DNA from: an uncultured Bacteroides sp.
GTDB lineage: Bacteria; Bacteroidota; Bacteroidia; Bacteroidales; Bacteroidaceae
Reading direction: 5' to 3'
NCBI GenBank assembly: GCA_947074295.1
Contig: CAMTPC010000007.1
Span: 1 to 59,260, forward strand
Length of the DNA stretch: 59,260 bases
Translations under genes and position numbers: made by a program
In this document: piece by piece, positions 27,029-36,098 of the stretch
Position numbering within the stretch: the stretch's first letter is position 1
How the letters are laid out: every line of letters begins with the position of its first letter
The notes under the pieces: model-generated
The model's input: the letters and a program-made list of their open reading frames with translations, nothing else
Told to the model about the DNA's origin: nothing
Database searches by the model: none

Positions 27029-27841
27029 ATGAAAGCATATTGGGCTATCCTACTTTTTTGCTTAAGCATATATTCTGCGCACACCGTTGCGCAGAATACC
27101 AAACCTACTAAACGTGCCTATCCACAAACCGTTCGTGGAATTGCGTCAGAGTCAGGAGAATGTATGATACCCCGTGAAAATGCAATCCATATTCCAGATG
27201 TTGCCGAGGATGATCCCCCACAGAGCTATACATTCTATGTAAAGAATCATTGCGACCGCACTATCCGTATCACAGAAGTGATCAACTCTTGCAGTTGTCT
27301 CACCACTCAAATATCAGATAGCATTTTCGGTCCAGGCGAAGAGAAGGAGATCATTTTGACTTTTAATCCCTACCGCAAGAGTGGAGATATCTTTCAAGAA
27401 GCATTTATCTATACAGATACGCATGACGATGATGCCGATTTCTCACTTCAGATTATCGGGAAGATTAAACCTAGTGCTGACCCATATTACCACTTCACCC
27501 GCAAGGTAGGTGTATTACGTTTCAAGCGCAAGTTCATGACATTCAAATATACTGAAGACAATCAGTTTCTGACAGAGCGTCTCACTTGTGTAAACAGCAG
27601 CGATCGCGAAATACGCATTAGCGGTAGCATAAAAGGAGAAAGCTTACCTTCTTCCATCAAAGTAAGTAGCGATCCCGAAGTGATTAAGCCCGGACAAGAA
27701 GCAGATATAGTCATATCCATCAATAATGAAGTATTAGAGAAAAGAGACTATTCGTTTATCATTGCACTAGATGGGGTAGATGCACAGCCTGCGGACAAAG
27801 GATTAATGATGAAAATCGACAACACTTTCAAAAAGAAATAA
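27029..27841 (+). CDS. Secreted DUF1573 domain protein
   Basis: 270 residues with an N-terminal signal peptide (about 1-21, ending VAQ, signal peptidase I type). Residues about 50-150 are a DUF1573 domain: an Ig-like ASPM/SPD-2/Hydin-type beta fold with the characteristic VINSCSCLTTQIS cysteine motif and PGEEKEIILTFNP. A second, poorer Ig-like domain follows (about 160-255). The function of DUF1573 is not established. The position, ten bases after the protease stop, makes it part of the same operon, perhaps a periplasmic or surface scaffold. Confidence 0.8.
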   Translation: MKAYWAILLFCLSIYSAHTVAQNTKPTKRAYPQTVRGIASESGECMIPRENAIHIPDVAEDDPPQSYTFYVKNHCDRTIRITEVINSCSCLTTQISDSIFGPGEEKEIILTFNPYRKSGDIFQEAFIYTDTHDDDADFSLQIIGKIKPSADPYYHFTRKVGVLRFKRKFMTFKYTEDNQFLTERLTCVNSSDREIRISGSIKGESLPSSIKVSSDPEVIKPGQEADIVISINNEVLEKRDYSFIIALDGVDAQPADKGLMMKIDNTFKKK

Positions 27842-27859
27842 ACAACACTATTAATTGAC

Positions 27860-28312
27860 ATGAAGAATATATTCAAAATAGCCCTACTCTTCACACTTTT
27901 ATTAAGTACCGTTGCTTGTAGCAATGATGACGATAAAGTGTTCGAAGAAGCTACACTAGAAGCTAGCTACATCAATATCGCTGGCACATGGGGTTTGACC
28001 GAATGGAATGGTCAGGCCATCGAAAATATCTATACCTATATCACTTTCGACCGCCGCGAACATACTTTTGTGATGTACCAAAACATGGATAGCATGTATC
28101 CTCGCAAAATCACAGGTTCATATACTCTTTCTAAAGACGAAAACGATGAATCTATTGATCTTATTTCGGGCGATTATGATTATGACAACGGCAAGTGGAA
28201 CAACACTTACGAAATCAAAATCTACAATAACAGAATGATATGGACTGTAGTGGGCGATGCGAGCGATGTATCAATCTATACACGCTGTGAGCTGCCTACT
28301 GATCTGAACTAA
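27860..28312 (+). CDS. Small lipocalin-like surface lipoprotein
   Basis: 150 residues, lipobox TVAC (Cys20) followed by SNDDDK, an acidic surface-export signal. The mature part (IAGTWGLTEWNG ... SYTLSKDENDESIDLISGDYDY) looks like a single lipocalin-type beta-barrel, with the GTW motif at the first strand. Last gene of the SusC/D-protease operon; a strong terminator follows. Ligand unknown. In the locus it could bind a released product or shield the protease, but nothing in the sequence shows which. Confidence 0.65.
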   Translation: MKNIFKIALLFTLLLSTVACSNDDDKVFEEATLEASYINIAGTWGLTEWNGQAIENIYTYITFDRREHTFVMYQNMDSMYPRKITGSYTLSKDENDESIDLISGDYDYDNGKWNNTYEIKIYNNRMIWTVVGDASDVSIYTRCELPTDLN

Positions 28313-28340
28313 GTACTTTTTTTCATCCTGCATATATGCA

Positions 28341-28384
28341 AAATATGCTTTCAACTCTTTCCATCAGAGTATGAAAGCATATTT
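28341..28384. terminator. Bidirectional intrinsic terminator
   Basis: AAATATGCTTTCA (28341-28353) pairs perfectly with TGAAAGCATATTT (28372-28384), with an inner ACTCT/AGAGT pair (28354-28358 / 28366-28370) and a following T-run. It ends the SusC/D operon and, in the other direction, the pectate lyase gene. Confidence 0.85.
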
Positions 28385-28407
28385 TTTTTATAACGATTTA
28401 AATTGTT

Positions 28408-30165
28408 CTATTTAAATACACGAAACACTTCACGTTCACCATTTTCCATTTCTATAGCCAATAGATAGTGCGCTTTGGGATAGGAAGAGAATTCAATTTG
28501 TGTGATATTTGCAGCAAATGTTCTAAGAAGATAACCACTGACCGAAAGCAAATGTATACCTTTAATAGCAGCGTCTCCTCTCTTGATATAGAGCATATCT
28601 GTGACATGCCTTGGATATACTGCTACACCACTATTATATTGTTCGTGCAAAGAGGTCGTAAACCCATGTTCAATGGTTTCGCCCATTAAGGAAGCCAAGT
28701 AGATTTCCAGAGCGGTATAACCCTCTCCATTCGTGCGGTTTCTATCTTCTGGATCTTGTGGATTGAGTCCGTTAGCCAGTTCCCAGTCATCGGGCATTCC
28801 ATCGTTGTCACTATCTACTGGTGCCTCAGCTGCCATATATTCTGGATATCCCTCTGCATTCCAAGGCGAATCGATGATACCACCCGTACCGAGCACACCT
28901 TTATAGCTGGCAGTACCTGTGCGTGTTTCTTCAATGATACGACGCTCCACCACATCACGGTTGATCGTGCCAGCCATTGCTAATACATCCTCATATGCTT
29001 GTTGGGCTGTCTTTAGATTCTTCACCCGATAGTTATCGTAGTCAAATCGTGGCACATTATTGATGCCAATATCGTAGAGTAACTCATCCGAACGAATATC
29101 AGCTTCAGTAAAAGGGCTGCCATTGTCAGTGCGAATATTAATCGCTGTCCATGGATTGGCTGTAGCCGTGCCAGAACCTTCCATCACATTGCCATCAAAG
29201 AAAAAGCGAGCTGCTATACCTTTATTACCCCCATCCGAGATCTCTGTGAACCACCTAGTAGAGTGTGTAGAGGGCCCTGGCTTATAATAGTTGCCTAGGA
29301 AGTTAGTCAGATTATAACGGCGTGTGCCAGTCGCAATGTCCGAACCATAGCAAGCATTGCGATTACCCCAATTGTAATTCACATTATTGGTATATTCGAT
29401 AAACACTCGCACATCGTTATCGCCACGCGACCCATTGAAACGAGGAGAGCGAGCTTTGTTGTGCGCCAACAGGTTGTGATAGAAAGTAGCGCTCTGTCCG
29501 CCCCATTGTGCACCATAGCTACGATTGCCCTTGGCGTGTCCACCTTCATAAAGACCTTCGTGTACGATGCAGTGTTGTACTGTGGTAAACTGATTGTCAT
29601 AGATTGTCATATTTTCTTCGGCCGACCATCCGAAACAGCTATGGTCGATGATCCAGTTTTTACCATTTTCGATACCAATGGCACCTCCATAAAATGTTTC
29701 ATGATTCTCATCATCTCCTAGACCTATTCGTGCACGGATATTACGAATTATCATATCCTGGGCTCCACCAAAGTTCAGTTTACCACCTCTGAATAAGATT
29801 CCTTCACCTGGCGCGGTTTGTCCAGCGATAGTTAGATTGGCACGCGAGCAACGAATATCGTTACCATTACGTCCTTTAGAATGATCTGGCTCGGACTTGA
29901 TAGTAATAGTTCCTGAAACGCGAAAAATCACAGTCAATGGCTCACCAGGATATTGCTTCAATGCCCAGCGAAAAGATCCAGGAATTGGTTCTTCGGCCGA
30001 TCCATAATCTTCTAAGTTATCGACAAATACGACTTGGCCACCACGGCCACCTTTGGCATATTTACCAAAACCTTCGGCAGTGGGAAACGCCAATAATTGC
30101 TGAGCGCTCAGTTCACCAGGAATTATGCAAGCTAGCAAGAATGCAAGAGAATAAAGTTTCCTCAT
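28408..30165 (-). CDS. Secreted pectate lyase-like enzyme (PL1 type) with C-terminal sorting-like domain
   Basis: 585 residues with a signal peptide (about 1-21, ending LSAQQ). The right-handed parallel beta-helix is visible from LAFPTAEGFGKYAKGGRGG through IIRNIRARIG, NWIIDHSCFGWSAEENMTIY and SPRFNGSRG, the usual layout of Bacteroidetes pectate lyases. A DSDNDGMPDDWELANGLNP calcium-binding, TSP3-like segment follows (about 449-467). The last ~70 residues (GDAAIKGIHLLSVSGYLL, then a short beta tail ending FRVFK) resemble a type IX secretion sorting domain. It would cut pectic polysaccharide outside the cell. No SusC/D pair adjoins it. Confidence 0.85.
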   Translation of the reverse strand: MRKLYSLAFLLACIIPGELSAQQLLAFPTAEGFGKYAKGGRGGQVVFVDNLEDYGSAEEPIPGSFRWALKQYPGEPLTVIFRVSGTITIKSEPDHSKGRNGNDIRCSRANLTIAGQTAPGEGILFRGGKLNFGGAQDMIIRNIRARIGLGDDENHETFYGGAIGIENGKNWIIDHSCFGWSAEENMTIYDNQFTTVQHCIVHEGLYEGGHAKGNRSYGAQWGGQSATFYHNLLAHNKARSPRFNGSRGDNDVRVFIEYTNNVNYNWGNRNACYGSDIATGTRRYNLTNFLGNYYKPGPSTHSTRWFTEISDGGNKGIAARFFFDGNVMEGSGTATANPWTAINIRTDNGSPFTEADIRSDELLYDIGINNVPRFDYDNYRVKNLKTAQQAYEDVLAMAGTINRDVVERRIIEETRTGTASYKGVLGTGGIIDSPWNAEGYPEYMAAEAPVDSDNDGMPDDWELANGLNPQDPEDRNRTNGEGYTALEIYLASLMGETIEHGFTTSLHEQYNSGVAVYPRHVTDMLYIKRGDAAIKGIHLLSVSGYLLRTFAANITQIEFSSYPKAHYLLAIEMENGEREVFRVFK

Positions 30166-30186
30166 ATTAATAGTCTTTTAAAGTAA

Positions 30187-30220
30187 CAAATCTAGTCTAT
30201 TCAATATAGACGATCACAAA
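30187..30220 (-). promoter_or_regulatory. Promoter of the pectate lyase gene with an inverted repeat in the spacer
   Basis: On the minus strand, TTTG (30217-30220), 22 bases, then TAGATTTG (30187-30194), a good -33/-7 match about 20 bases before the start codon. The spacer holds the inverted repeat GTCTAT-N5-ATAGAC (30195-30211), and the -33 box lies in a near-palindrome ACAAAGATCTTTTGT (30216-30230). Either could be an operator. Confidence 0.55.
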
Positions 30221-30414
30221 GATCTTTTGTAATCAAAAATCAATCATTATTGTGACATTTAGTGGGCACGGTTCATCAGCTAGCTATACAACCTTACTCA
30301 TCTCATGAAACAGCCTTAGTCAATAAAGCTCTTAACCCTACCCTATTCAAGCGCAACAAAATAGTAAAATGAAATGTTATCAATCTATCTTTTCACTTAT
30401 AAAACTGATATAAT

Positions 30415-31986
30415 ATGAGACGATTCAGTTTGTTTGTATTGTTGATTTGCGCTATGCAAATAGGGATATTAGCCCAGTCAAGATCCTATTCACTGAAGTT
30501 TGATGAGAGTAAATACACCATTCAGACTTTTACTTTTGAAGGAAAAGACTATAAAGTACGGTCCTTTGAAAACATCATCTATGTAGCCAATCCTATAGAC
30601 ACAGCCTATCAGAAGATGAACATCTATGTACCTGAGGATTTTTATCATGACAAGTTGATAAATGGGTTTACACGCGAAACAGCCGCTATATTTTTTCCAA
30701 ATGCAGTCGGTGGCTATATGCCTGCCCAACCCATGACGCTCAATGGAGGTAGAGGAAATATATTTGGCCAACGAGGTAGAGGTCCTGGCGGGCAAGGTCC
30801 TACAGGCGAACGGCCTCGAATGCCACAACAACCACGTGGAGCCGACATGCAGCAAGGTTCGGCCATACATTATGCATTGGCACATGGATACATAGTGGCC
30901 AGTGCCGGTGCACGCGGACGAAGTCTACAAAATAGTGAAGGAGTATATACGGGTAAAGCACCAGCGGGACTAGTCGACCTAAAAGCCGCAATTTGCTATT
31001 TGCGCTACAATAATCGGCACATACCCGGAAATAAGGACCATATCATATCCAATGGAACGAGCGCTGGAGGCGCCATGTCGATGCTACTGGGCGCTACAGG
31101 CAACAGCAGCGACTATAAGCCCTATCTGCAAGAGCTAGGAGCAGCCGATGCGGATGATAATATCTATGCAGTTTCGGCCTATTGCCCCATCACCGATCTG
31201 GATCATGCCGACTGTGCCTATGAGTGGCAATTCAATGGTGTCAATACCTTCAATGCTGCCATGATGGAAATGCTAGATGGCAACAGCGGACCAGCCGAAA
31301 TGACAAATCAACTAACCGAGTATCAGCAAGAAATTTCTGCACAACTGAAAAGTCTCTTTCCCGTCTATCTTAATTCGCTTGATCTAAGGGATGAGCATGG
31401 GCGGCAACTGACGTTGGACACACAGGGTAACGGTAATTTCAAAGACTATGTCATCCAGCAGGTAGTGGCAGCAGCCCAAACCGCCATCAACCAGGGAAAA
31501 GATCTGAGCAAAACACCCTGGTTGGTATTAAAAGGGGGACGCGCTATGGATATAGATTTTGATGCCTATGTGCGCGCTATGGGACGAATGAAGACTCCAC
31601 CTGCCTTTGATGCGCTTGACTTAGCAGCGCCCGAGAACCATCTTTTCGGAACATCCTCTATCAATGCACAGCATTTCACCAAATTTTCTCTTGATCACAC
31701 AGCGGTGAAAAGCTCTATGGCTGCTTGGGACATCATAAAGATGATGAACCCACTCTACTATATCGGCGTCGATGGTAGTGACACAGCCCATTACTGGCAT
31801 ATTCGCTACGGCACGATTGACAATAATACCAGCCTTGCCGTAGAGGTGATATTAGCTACCCGGCTTCGCAATAGGGGTCGTGAGGTCGATTTTGCCTTGG
31901 CTTGGGACAGACCACACATGGGCGACTACGATTTGAAAGAACTTTTCAAATGGATGGATGACATGGTGAAGCGTCAAAATCAATAA
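30415..31986 (+). CDS. Subtype B tannase-like / feruloyl-esterase-like secreted hydrolase
   Basis: 523 residues with a signal peptide (about 1-20, ending ILAQS). An alpha/beta-hydrolase with the subtype-B tannase layout: nucleophile Ser216 in NGTSAGGAMS, acid Asp469 in WHIRYGTIDNNTSLAVE, and His501 in WDRPHMGDYD. Tannases hydrolyse galloyl esters of plant tannins; related members cut other phenolic esters. An insertion rich in Gly, Arg, Pro and Gln lies at about residues 104-146. It is divergent from the pectate lyase gene, so both may respond to plant material. Its stop overlaps the stop of the converging metzincin gene by seven bases. Confidence 0.82.
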   Translation: MRRFSLFVLLICAMQIGILAQSRSYSLKFDESKYTIQTFTFEGKDYKVRSFENIIYVANPIDTAYQKMNIYVPEDFYHDKLINGFTRETAAIFFPNAVGGYMPAQPMTLNGGRGNIFGQRGRGPGGQGPTGERPRMPQQPRGADMQQGSAIHYALAHGYIVASAGARGRSLQNSEGVYTGKAPAGLVDLKAAICYLRYNNRHIPGNKDHIISNGTSAGGAMSMLLGATGNSSDYKPYLQELGAADADDNIYAVSAYCPITDLDHADCAYEWQFNGVNTFNAAMMEMLDGNSGPAEMTNQLTEYQQEISAQLKSLFPVYLNSLDLRDEHGRQLTLDTQGNGNFKDYVIQQVVAAAQTAINQGKDLSKTPWLVLKGGRAMDIDFDAYVRAMGRMKTPPAFDALDLAAPENHLFGTSSINAQHFTKFSLDHTAVKSSMAAWDIIKMMNPLYYIGVDGSDTAHYWHIRYGTIDNNTSLAVEVILATRLRNRGREVDFALAWDRPHMGDYDLKELFKWMDDMVKRQNQ

Positions 31987-33824
31987 CGATTTGGATTGTT
32001 GCGAGAATCCAGAATATCAATACTTGATATTGGGAAAGTACTGATATTGGCAACATAGTATTTGTTGGCACACTCCTGCGCCCAAGGGCCGTAGGTCATG
32101 CCACTGCTATGACTATACCCCAGGCAGTGTCCTAACTCGTGAAACATGATCTGAGCGGAATAGTCGTTGAAGTAGTGTTGCAGGTATGCTTGCTGATATA
32201 CCCCCCACGTAGAACCTCCACCCAAACCCAACACGCCGTTGCCAGCATAAACCAAACCTACATTGAAACCACCGTGATTCTTGAATTGGGTCGGTATGAT
32301 GGATACATCAAACACATCGCCACTATTATTGGTGATGCGTCCTTGAAAGGTTAACAGATGGTCAAGAAACTCTTGCGTGGAAATCATATAACCGAAGTTT
32401 ATCAAAAAGGCGATGGCTTCTCTAGCATGTACCGGACGAAGCCCCATCCAATTGCCCACTGGCGCACCATCGAGTTGATCAGGATCACCCCCAAACGAGT
32501 TAAACGCGATAGTCCATCTGGGCTGAATAGTAGAAATCATCTGCAAGTAGGAATCATCACTTTCTATACGTGTAGTATATCCTGCGGAAAGCATGGAAAG
32601 CAAGTCATCTCTGTCATAGGCTACACGATATCCCGATGTTGTCAAAAACTCGCCTTTGAAGGGATAAGAAGGGAGATCGAACTCCAGATCACTAAATGCA
32701 GGAATGGAGTCGATATAAGCGACGAGAAATTCCGTATCCGATAGGATGGGTTTTACCCATACCTTTACATTTTTGACTGGACAAGGAGAATAAAAACGTG
32801 CATTGAGTTTCATAGCGTCCAGATTTCGAAATTGCAAGGGGGCATTGACATTGAACGAGCGTTGCGAACGATCGTAATAAACACTCTTGGGTTCATCATC
32901 CTGCAATATCAGGGGCTGAGGATAACGATGAAGCATATTGGCAGTGATCCACAATGCACCTGTGCGTGCTTCGGGATGGGTGCCGAAGGAAGCTCTCAAT
33001 TGATGTTGTACCCCTGCGGTGAGGTTCAATGCAAATGAATAGGACGAGGGGTAGACGAAACCATCATGAGTGCAGGTCTGTAATAACAGATTGCCCTCGA
33101 TTATATCACTTGTGCATGTAGGCATTACTTGGAAAACAGCTCTATCTTGCAGAGGTATGCGTTTATCCTGCCACTGCACTTGCCCTGTATAACCGCCATT
33201 GATGGATAGACCGGTAAAGAAAGAGCGAGAGGTGTCAAACCCGATATCCAGCGAACGAACACTGGCCTCCAAGTATTGACTAGCGTAATCGATTTCTACC
33301 TGTACGGAGGTCAAGAGATGCGTCAACGGCAGATTACAATAAATGGCAGAGACCGTAGTAACCGAAAACGGTAATTGTCCATAACAGATATATTCGTCAA
33401 AGGTCGTCAAGGGATCAGTGTTTTCCAAGGTAAACCAATTATCGGCAAGCGTAGTAGCCTCTTCATTTACTACCAAGCCTTTTTCCTTGAGCGAGGGCGA
33501 AAATGCCAATACATAAAGCGTATAGTCACCACGTGGCAAGGGTTCGATGATAATAGTCTGGGAGGAGGAAGCATAGGTGGAGAGATAGGTATCCAGTAAT
33601 TTCCCTTTTTCATCGCCCAATAGATAATGCACCTCAATGTCATCGGCATAGACTGTACGCGAGGTAGCATTACCAAATAATCCATCGGCCTGAAGTCGTA
33701 CATGAATACCTTGTCCTTCAGTAGAGGAGCTATCGATATCGATGCCATTATGCGGGTGGCACGAATAGAGAATCAAGCTAAGTAGTAGAAGCAATAAGCT
33801 TCTTAGATAAACAGAGTTCTTCAT
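31980..33824 (-). CDS. Fimbrial-like lipoprotein with C-terminal metzincin-type zinc protease domain
   Basis: 614-residue lipoprotein, lipobox LYSC (Cys22). The N-terminal ~280 residues are beta-rich and look like FimB/Mfa2-type fimbrial subunits (IEVHYLLGDEKGKLLDTYL, then a LPLTHLLTSVQVEID strand). The C-terminal part carries a complete HExxHxxGxxH zinc site, HELGHCLGYSH at residues 562-572, with Met576 close behind in GMTYG. This Met is nearer than in most metzincins, so the Met-turn assignment is uncertain. It abuts the upstream Mfa2-like gene (stop 33825, start 33824), implying translational coupling. It could be a protease borne by a pilus tip or anchor. The N-terminal assignment is moderate, the zinc site is clear. 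Confidence 0.72.
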   Translation of the reverse strand: MKNSVYLRSLLLLLLSLILYSCHPHNGIDIDSSSTEGQGIHVRLQADGLFGNATSRTVYADDIEVHYLLGDEKGKLLDTYLSTYASSSQTIIIEPLPRGDYTLYVLAFSPSLKEKGLVVNEEATTLADNWFTLENTDPLTTFDEYICYGQLPFSVTTVSAIYCNLPLTHLLTSVQVEIDYASQYLEASVRSLDIGFDTSRSFFTGLSINGGYTGQVQWQDKRIPLQDRAVFQVMPTCTSDIIEGNLLLQTCTHDGFVYPSSYSFALNLTAGVQHQLRASFGTHPEARTGALWITANMLHRYPQPLILQDDEPKSVYYDRSQRSFNVNAPLQFRNLDAMKLNARFYSPCPVKNVKVWVKPILSDTEFLVAYIDSIPAFSDLEFDLPSYPFKGEFLTTSGYRVAYDRDDLLSMLSAGYTTRIESDDSYLQMISTIQPRWTIAFNSFGGDPDQLDGAPVGNWMGLRPVHAREAIAFLINFGYMISTQEFLDHLLTFQGRITNNSGDVFDVSIIPTQFKNHGGFNVGLVYAGNGVLGLGGGSTWGVYQQAYLQHYFNDYSAQIMFHELGHCLGYSHSSGMTYGPWAQECANKYYVANISTFPISSIDILDSRNNPNRY

Positions 33825-36080
33825 TTATTCTTCTACTATGAATTCGACGGGTGATTTGATGCAACGTATGTTGCGGGTCTTGGCGCTTCCATGCGACTGC
33901 ATCTGCGCGCGGTTGGCACTATGCTCGAATGAGAAATAGCGGCTGTTACCATGTGTAGCTCCCAAAAGGCTATATCCCCAAGACAGGTTGTCTACTTCGC
34001 TTGCAGATACACTCCATTGATGCCCTACACTGGGGAAGTAGAGCTTAGCCCCCGAGGCTTGTTCGGTTATTTCCAGTGCATATACATCTCCTGTCAGCAG
34101 CCCACTGATGTTCAATGCGCCGCGTTTATAACGTCGGATATTGAAGCGCTGTCCTGTAGTGGTGCTATAGGCTAATAGAGTGGAGGCACCATCAGCAGGG
34201 AAGCTGAGCGTACCGTTTGTGGTCAGTATTGAACCAATCTCCATGCTGCTTGGCATCAGATAGCCCGCAGGGCAATGTGTATCATTAGGGGCATTGTATA
34301 GATCGGCATTAGCGATGGTTTCGTAGTCGGCATAGGCCAGTGTGCCATATTCGTTCGGGGCTAATACCAAGCCCTGTGTGCTACGTCCTTTATAATCGGA
34401 TCCTGCATAGTGCAGAAACTCTTCATCAGTGCACGTTTGGAAGAAACTCCATAGATCTTCCTTGTCTTCGTTGAAGCTGATCTGGTCATCCGCTATTTTG
34501 GAGTTTCCACGCATATTGTATTTGGCCCAATAGCGTCCGTTGATATAAATTACAGGAATAGAAGTGCGATAACGGGAGAAATCATACACATGCTCTATGC
34601 CATCGGCAAATGTGGCTGTGAGGCGACTTATTTGCTGTTGCCCGTTGGCATGGATATCGTTGGGCTTAAATCCGCCATGCAGCTGATATATGCCTTCCTC
34701 GGTTTCGTCTAAACGCAGCCAGTTGAATTGACTATCCAATGATTCGCAAGTGATTCGAACAGGTGGCATAGTGGTGGTAATGGTGGCAAGCAGGCCATCA
34801 GCATAGTCACCATAGTACACACCGTCTGCTGCCAACACACCTTCTAGGCCTGCGAATTTCAACCGACTTCCTTCACGAACCACAGTGATGTGATGACCAT
34901 AATGCTGTTGCGCCAACTTATCCTTGACATAAATACGCGATATCGTTGTAGCAGCGCCTGGTACTTGCTGTGCTACCTCGAAGGAAAATTTGCTTCCTTG
35001 ATAAGTAGCGGTCGAACGGGTGAGTGGTACAATATTCAAATCAGGGTCTTCTACACGAATCTCTACCTCTACTCCAGCCATAATGGCCAGTTCGAACGAT
35101 GATGAGCAAGGCGGAAGAAATAAGGTATCTTGTTTATCGCTGATGCGCACAGTGGCTGGTAGAATAGAATTTTCTAGATCAATCAGCGGCTGAAAGGGGG
35201 TGGGAATAGCATCGATAACATCACCTTGCTCCCAATCGAGTATGGATAGCTGTGTAAACAGTGTGGCACCGCGTCCATTAATAGCTATTTCGTACTTCTT
35301 GTTGCGTTCTATCGTGGCAGGTAGTTCGGCAGTTAACTTAGTTTTGACTCCTTGTATCTTGACATAGAAAGTGAGTAGCGGTTTCACACCACGTGATTCG
35401 TACAGATAAGTCAAACCGGTCAGGAGTTTGCTGGTTGCTATATCAGAGAAGGAGGCTGCATCAAAGCGTACAGTCTTAAGCTGCTGAGCAGATGGTGTCA
35501 AGGCACAACCAGGTAATAGACTTGTACGATCAATCAAATTAGTGATGATGCATGAGTCTATCGATAATTCGACATCTGTAATGATCCGCACATCAACACG
35601 TGACAGCGATCGTAGCAAATCTATCTCCACATTCGAGGACGTAATGTCTTTTGTGGCTTTTGTCGCCGTATAATAGAGGGCAGGAAAAGTGGTAGCATAG
35701 TCTACAGGTGTCGTCTGCAACTGCGCCATAGCTTCATAGCTCATGCCTGAAATGATTGCATTCTGCAATGCTACATCCTCATTGTTGGCAATAACCGTGA
35801 ATTGGGCAATCTTATCCTTGTCGAACGAGAGTTGGTAGAAACCGGCTGCCGGCTGCCTATCTTCCAACTTATGGTCTATCTGTGCAGCCTCATCAAATAA
35901 GAACATATCTACCCGATGGATAGGGTCAGAGAGTTCTGTTTGGCGAGTGAGAAAAACTTTATAGGAATTAGATGACAGCGTTTCATCAGAATGATCGGCA
36001 CAGGCAAATAGGAAGAAGGGAAGCAAGACAACCAGAGTCAGTCTAAGAAGACGGACGCTGGTATTGATAAATCTATTCAT
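33825..36080 (-). CDS. FimB/Mfa2-like fimbrial lipoprotein with large C-terminal extension
   Basis: 751-residue lipoprotein, lipobox LFAC (Cys27). Residues about 38-290 are colinear with the upstream paralogue: TTPVDYATTFP, LLRSLSR (155-161), LTPSAQQLKT and IERNKKYEI (257-265). About 450 further residues follow. Their end, with YWAKYNMRGN, CPAGYLMPSSMEIGSIL and a final NIRCIK, resembles the FISUMP-type domain found in Fibrobacter and Bacteroidetes surface proteins. In Bacteroidetes type V pili, Mfa2/FimB proteins anchor or cap the fibre. It starts 18 bases after the upstream stop and abuts the metzincin gene. No adjacent FimA-type major pilin is visible. Confidence 0.75.
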   Translation of the reverse strand: MNRFINTSVRLLRLTLVVLLPFFLFACADHSDETLSSNSYKVFLTRQTELSDPIHRVDMFLFDEAAQIDHKLEDRQPAAGFYQLSFDKDKIAQFTVIANNEDVALQNAIISGMSYEAMAQLQTTPVDYATTFPALYYTATKATKDITSSNVEIDLLRSLSRVDVRIITDVELSIDSCIITNLIDRTSLLPGCALTPSAQQLKTVRFDAASFSDIATSKLLTGLTYLYESRGVKPLLTFYVKIQGVKTKLTAELPATIERNKKYEIAINGRGATLFTQLSILDWEQGDVIDAIPTPFQPLIDLENSILPATVRISDKQDTLFLPPCSSSFELAIMAGVEVEIRVEDPDLNIVPLTRSTATYQGSKFSFEVAQQVPGAATTISRIYVKDKLAQQHYGHHITVVREGSRLKFAGLEGVLAADGVYYGDYADGLLATITTTMPPVRITCESLDSQFNWLRLDETEEGIYQLHGGFKPNDIHANGQQQISRLTATFADGIEHVYDFSRYRTSIPVIYINGRYWAKYNMRGNSKIADDQISFNEDKEDLWSFFQTCTDEEFLHYAGSDYKGRSTQGLVLAPNEYGTLAYADYETIANADLYNAPNDTHCPAGYLMPSSMEIGSILTTNGTLSFPADGASTLLAYSTTTGQRFNIRRYKRGALNISGLLTGDVYALEITEQASGAKLYFPSVGHQWSVSASEVDNLSWGYSLLGATHGNSRYFSFEHSANRAQMQSHGSAKTRNIRCIKSPVEFIVEE

Positions 36081-36098
36081 AAAATGATAGGTTATTTC

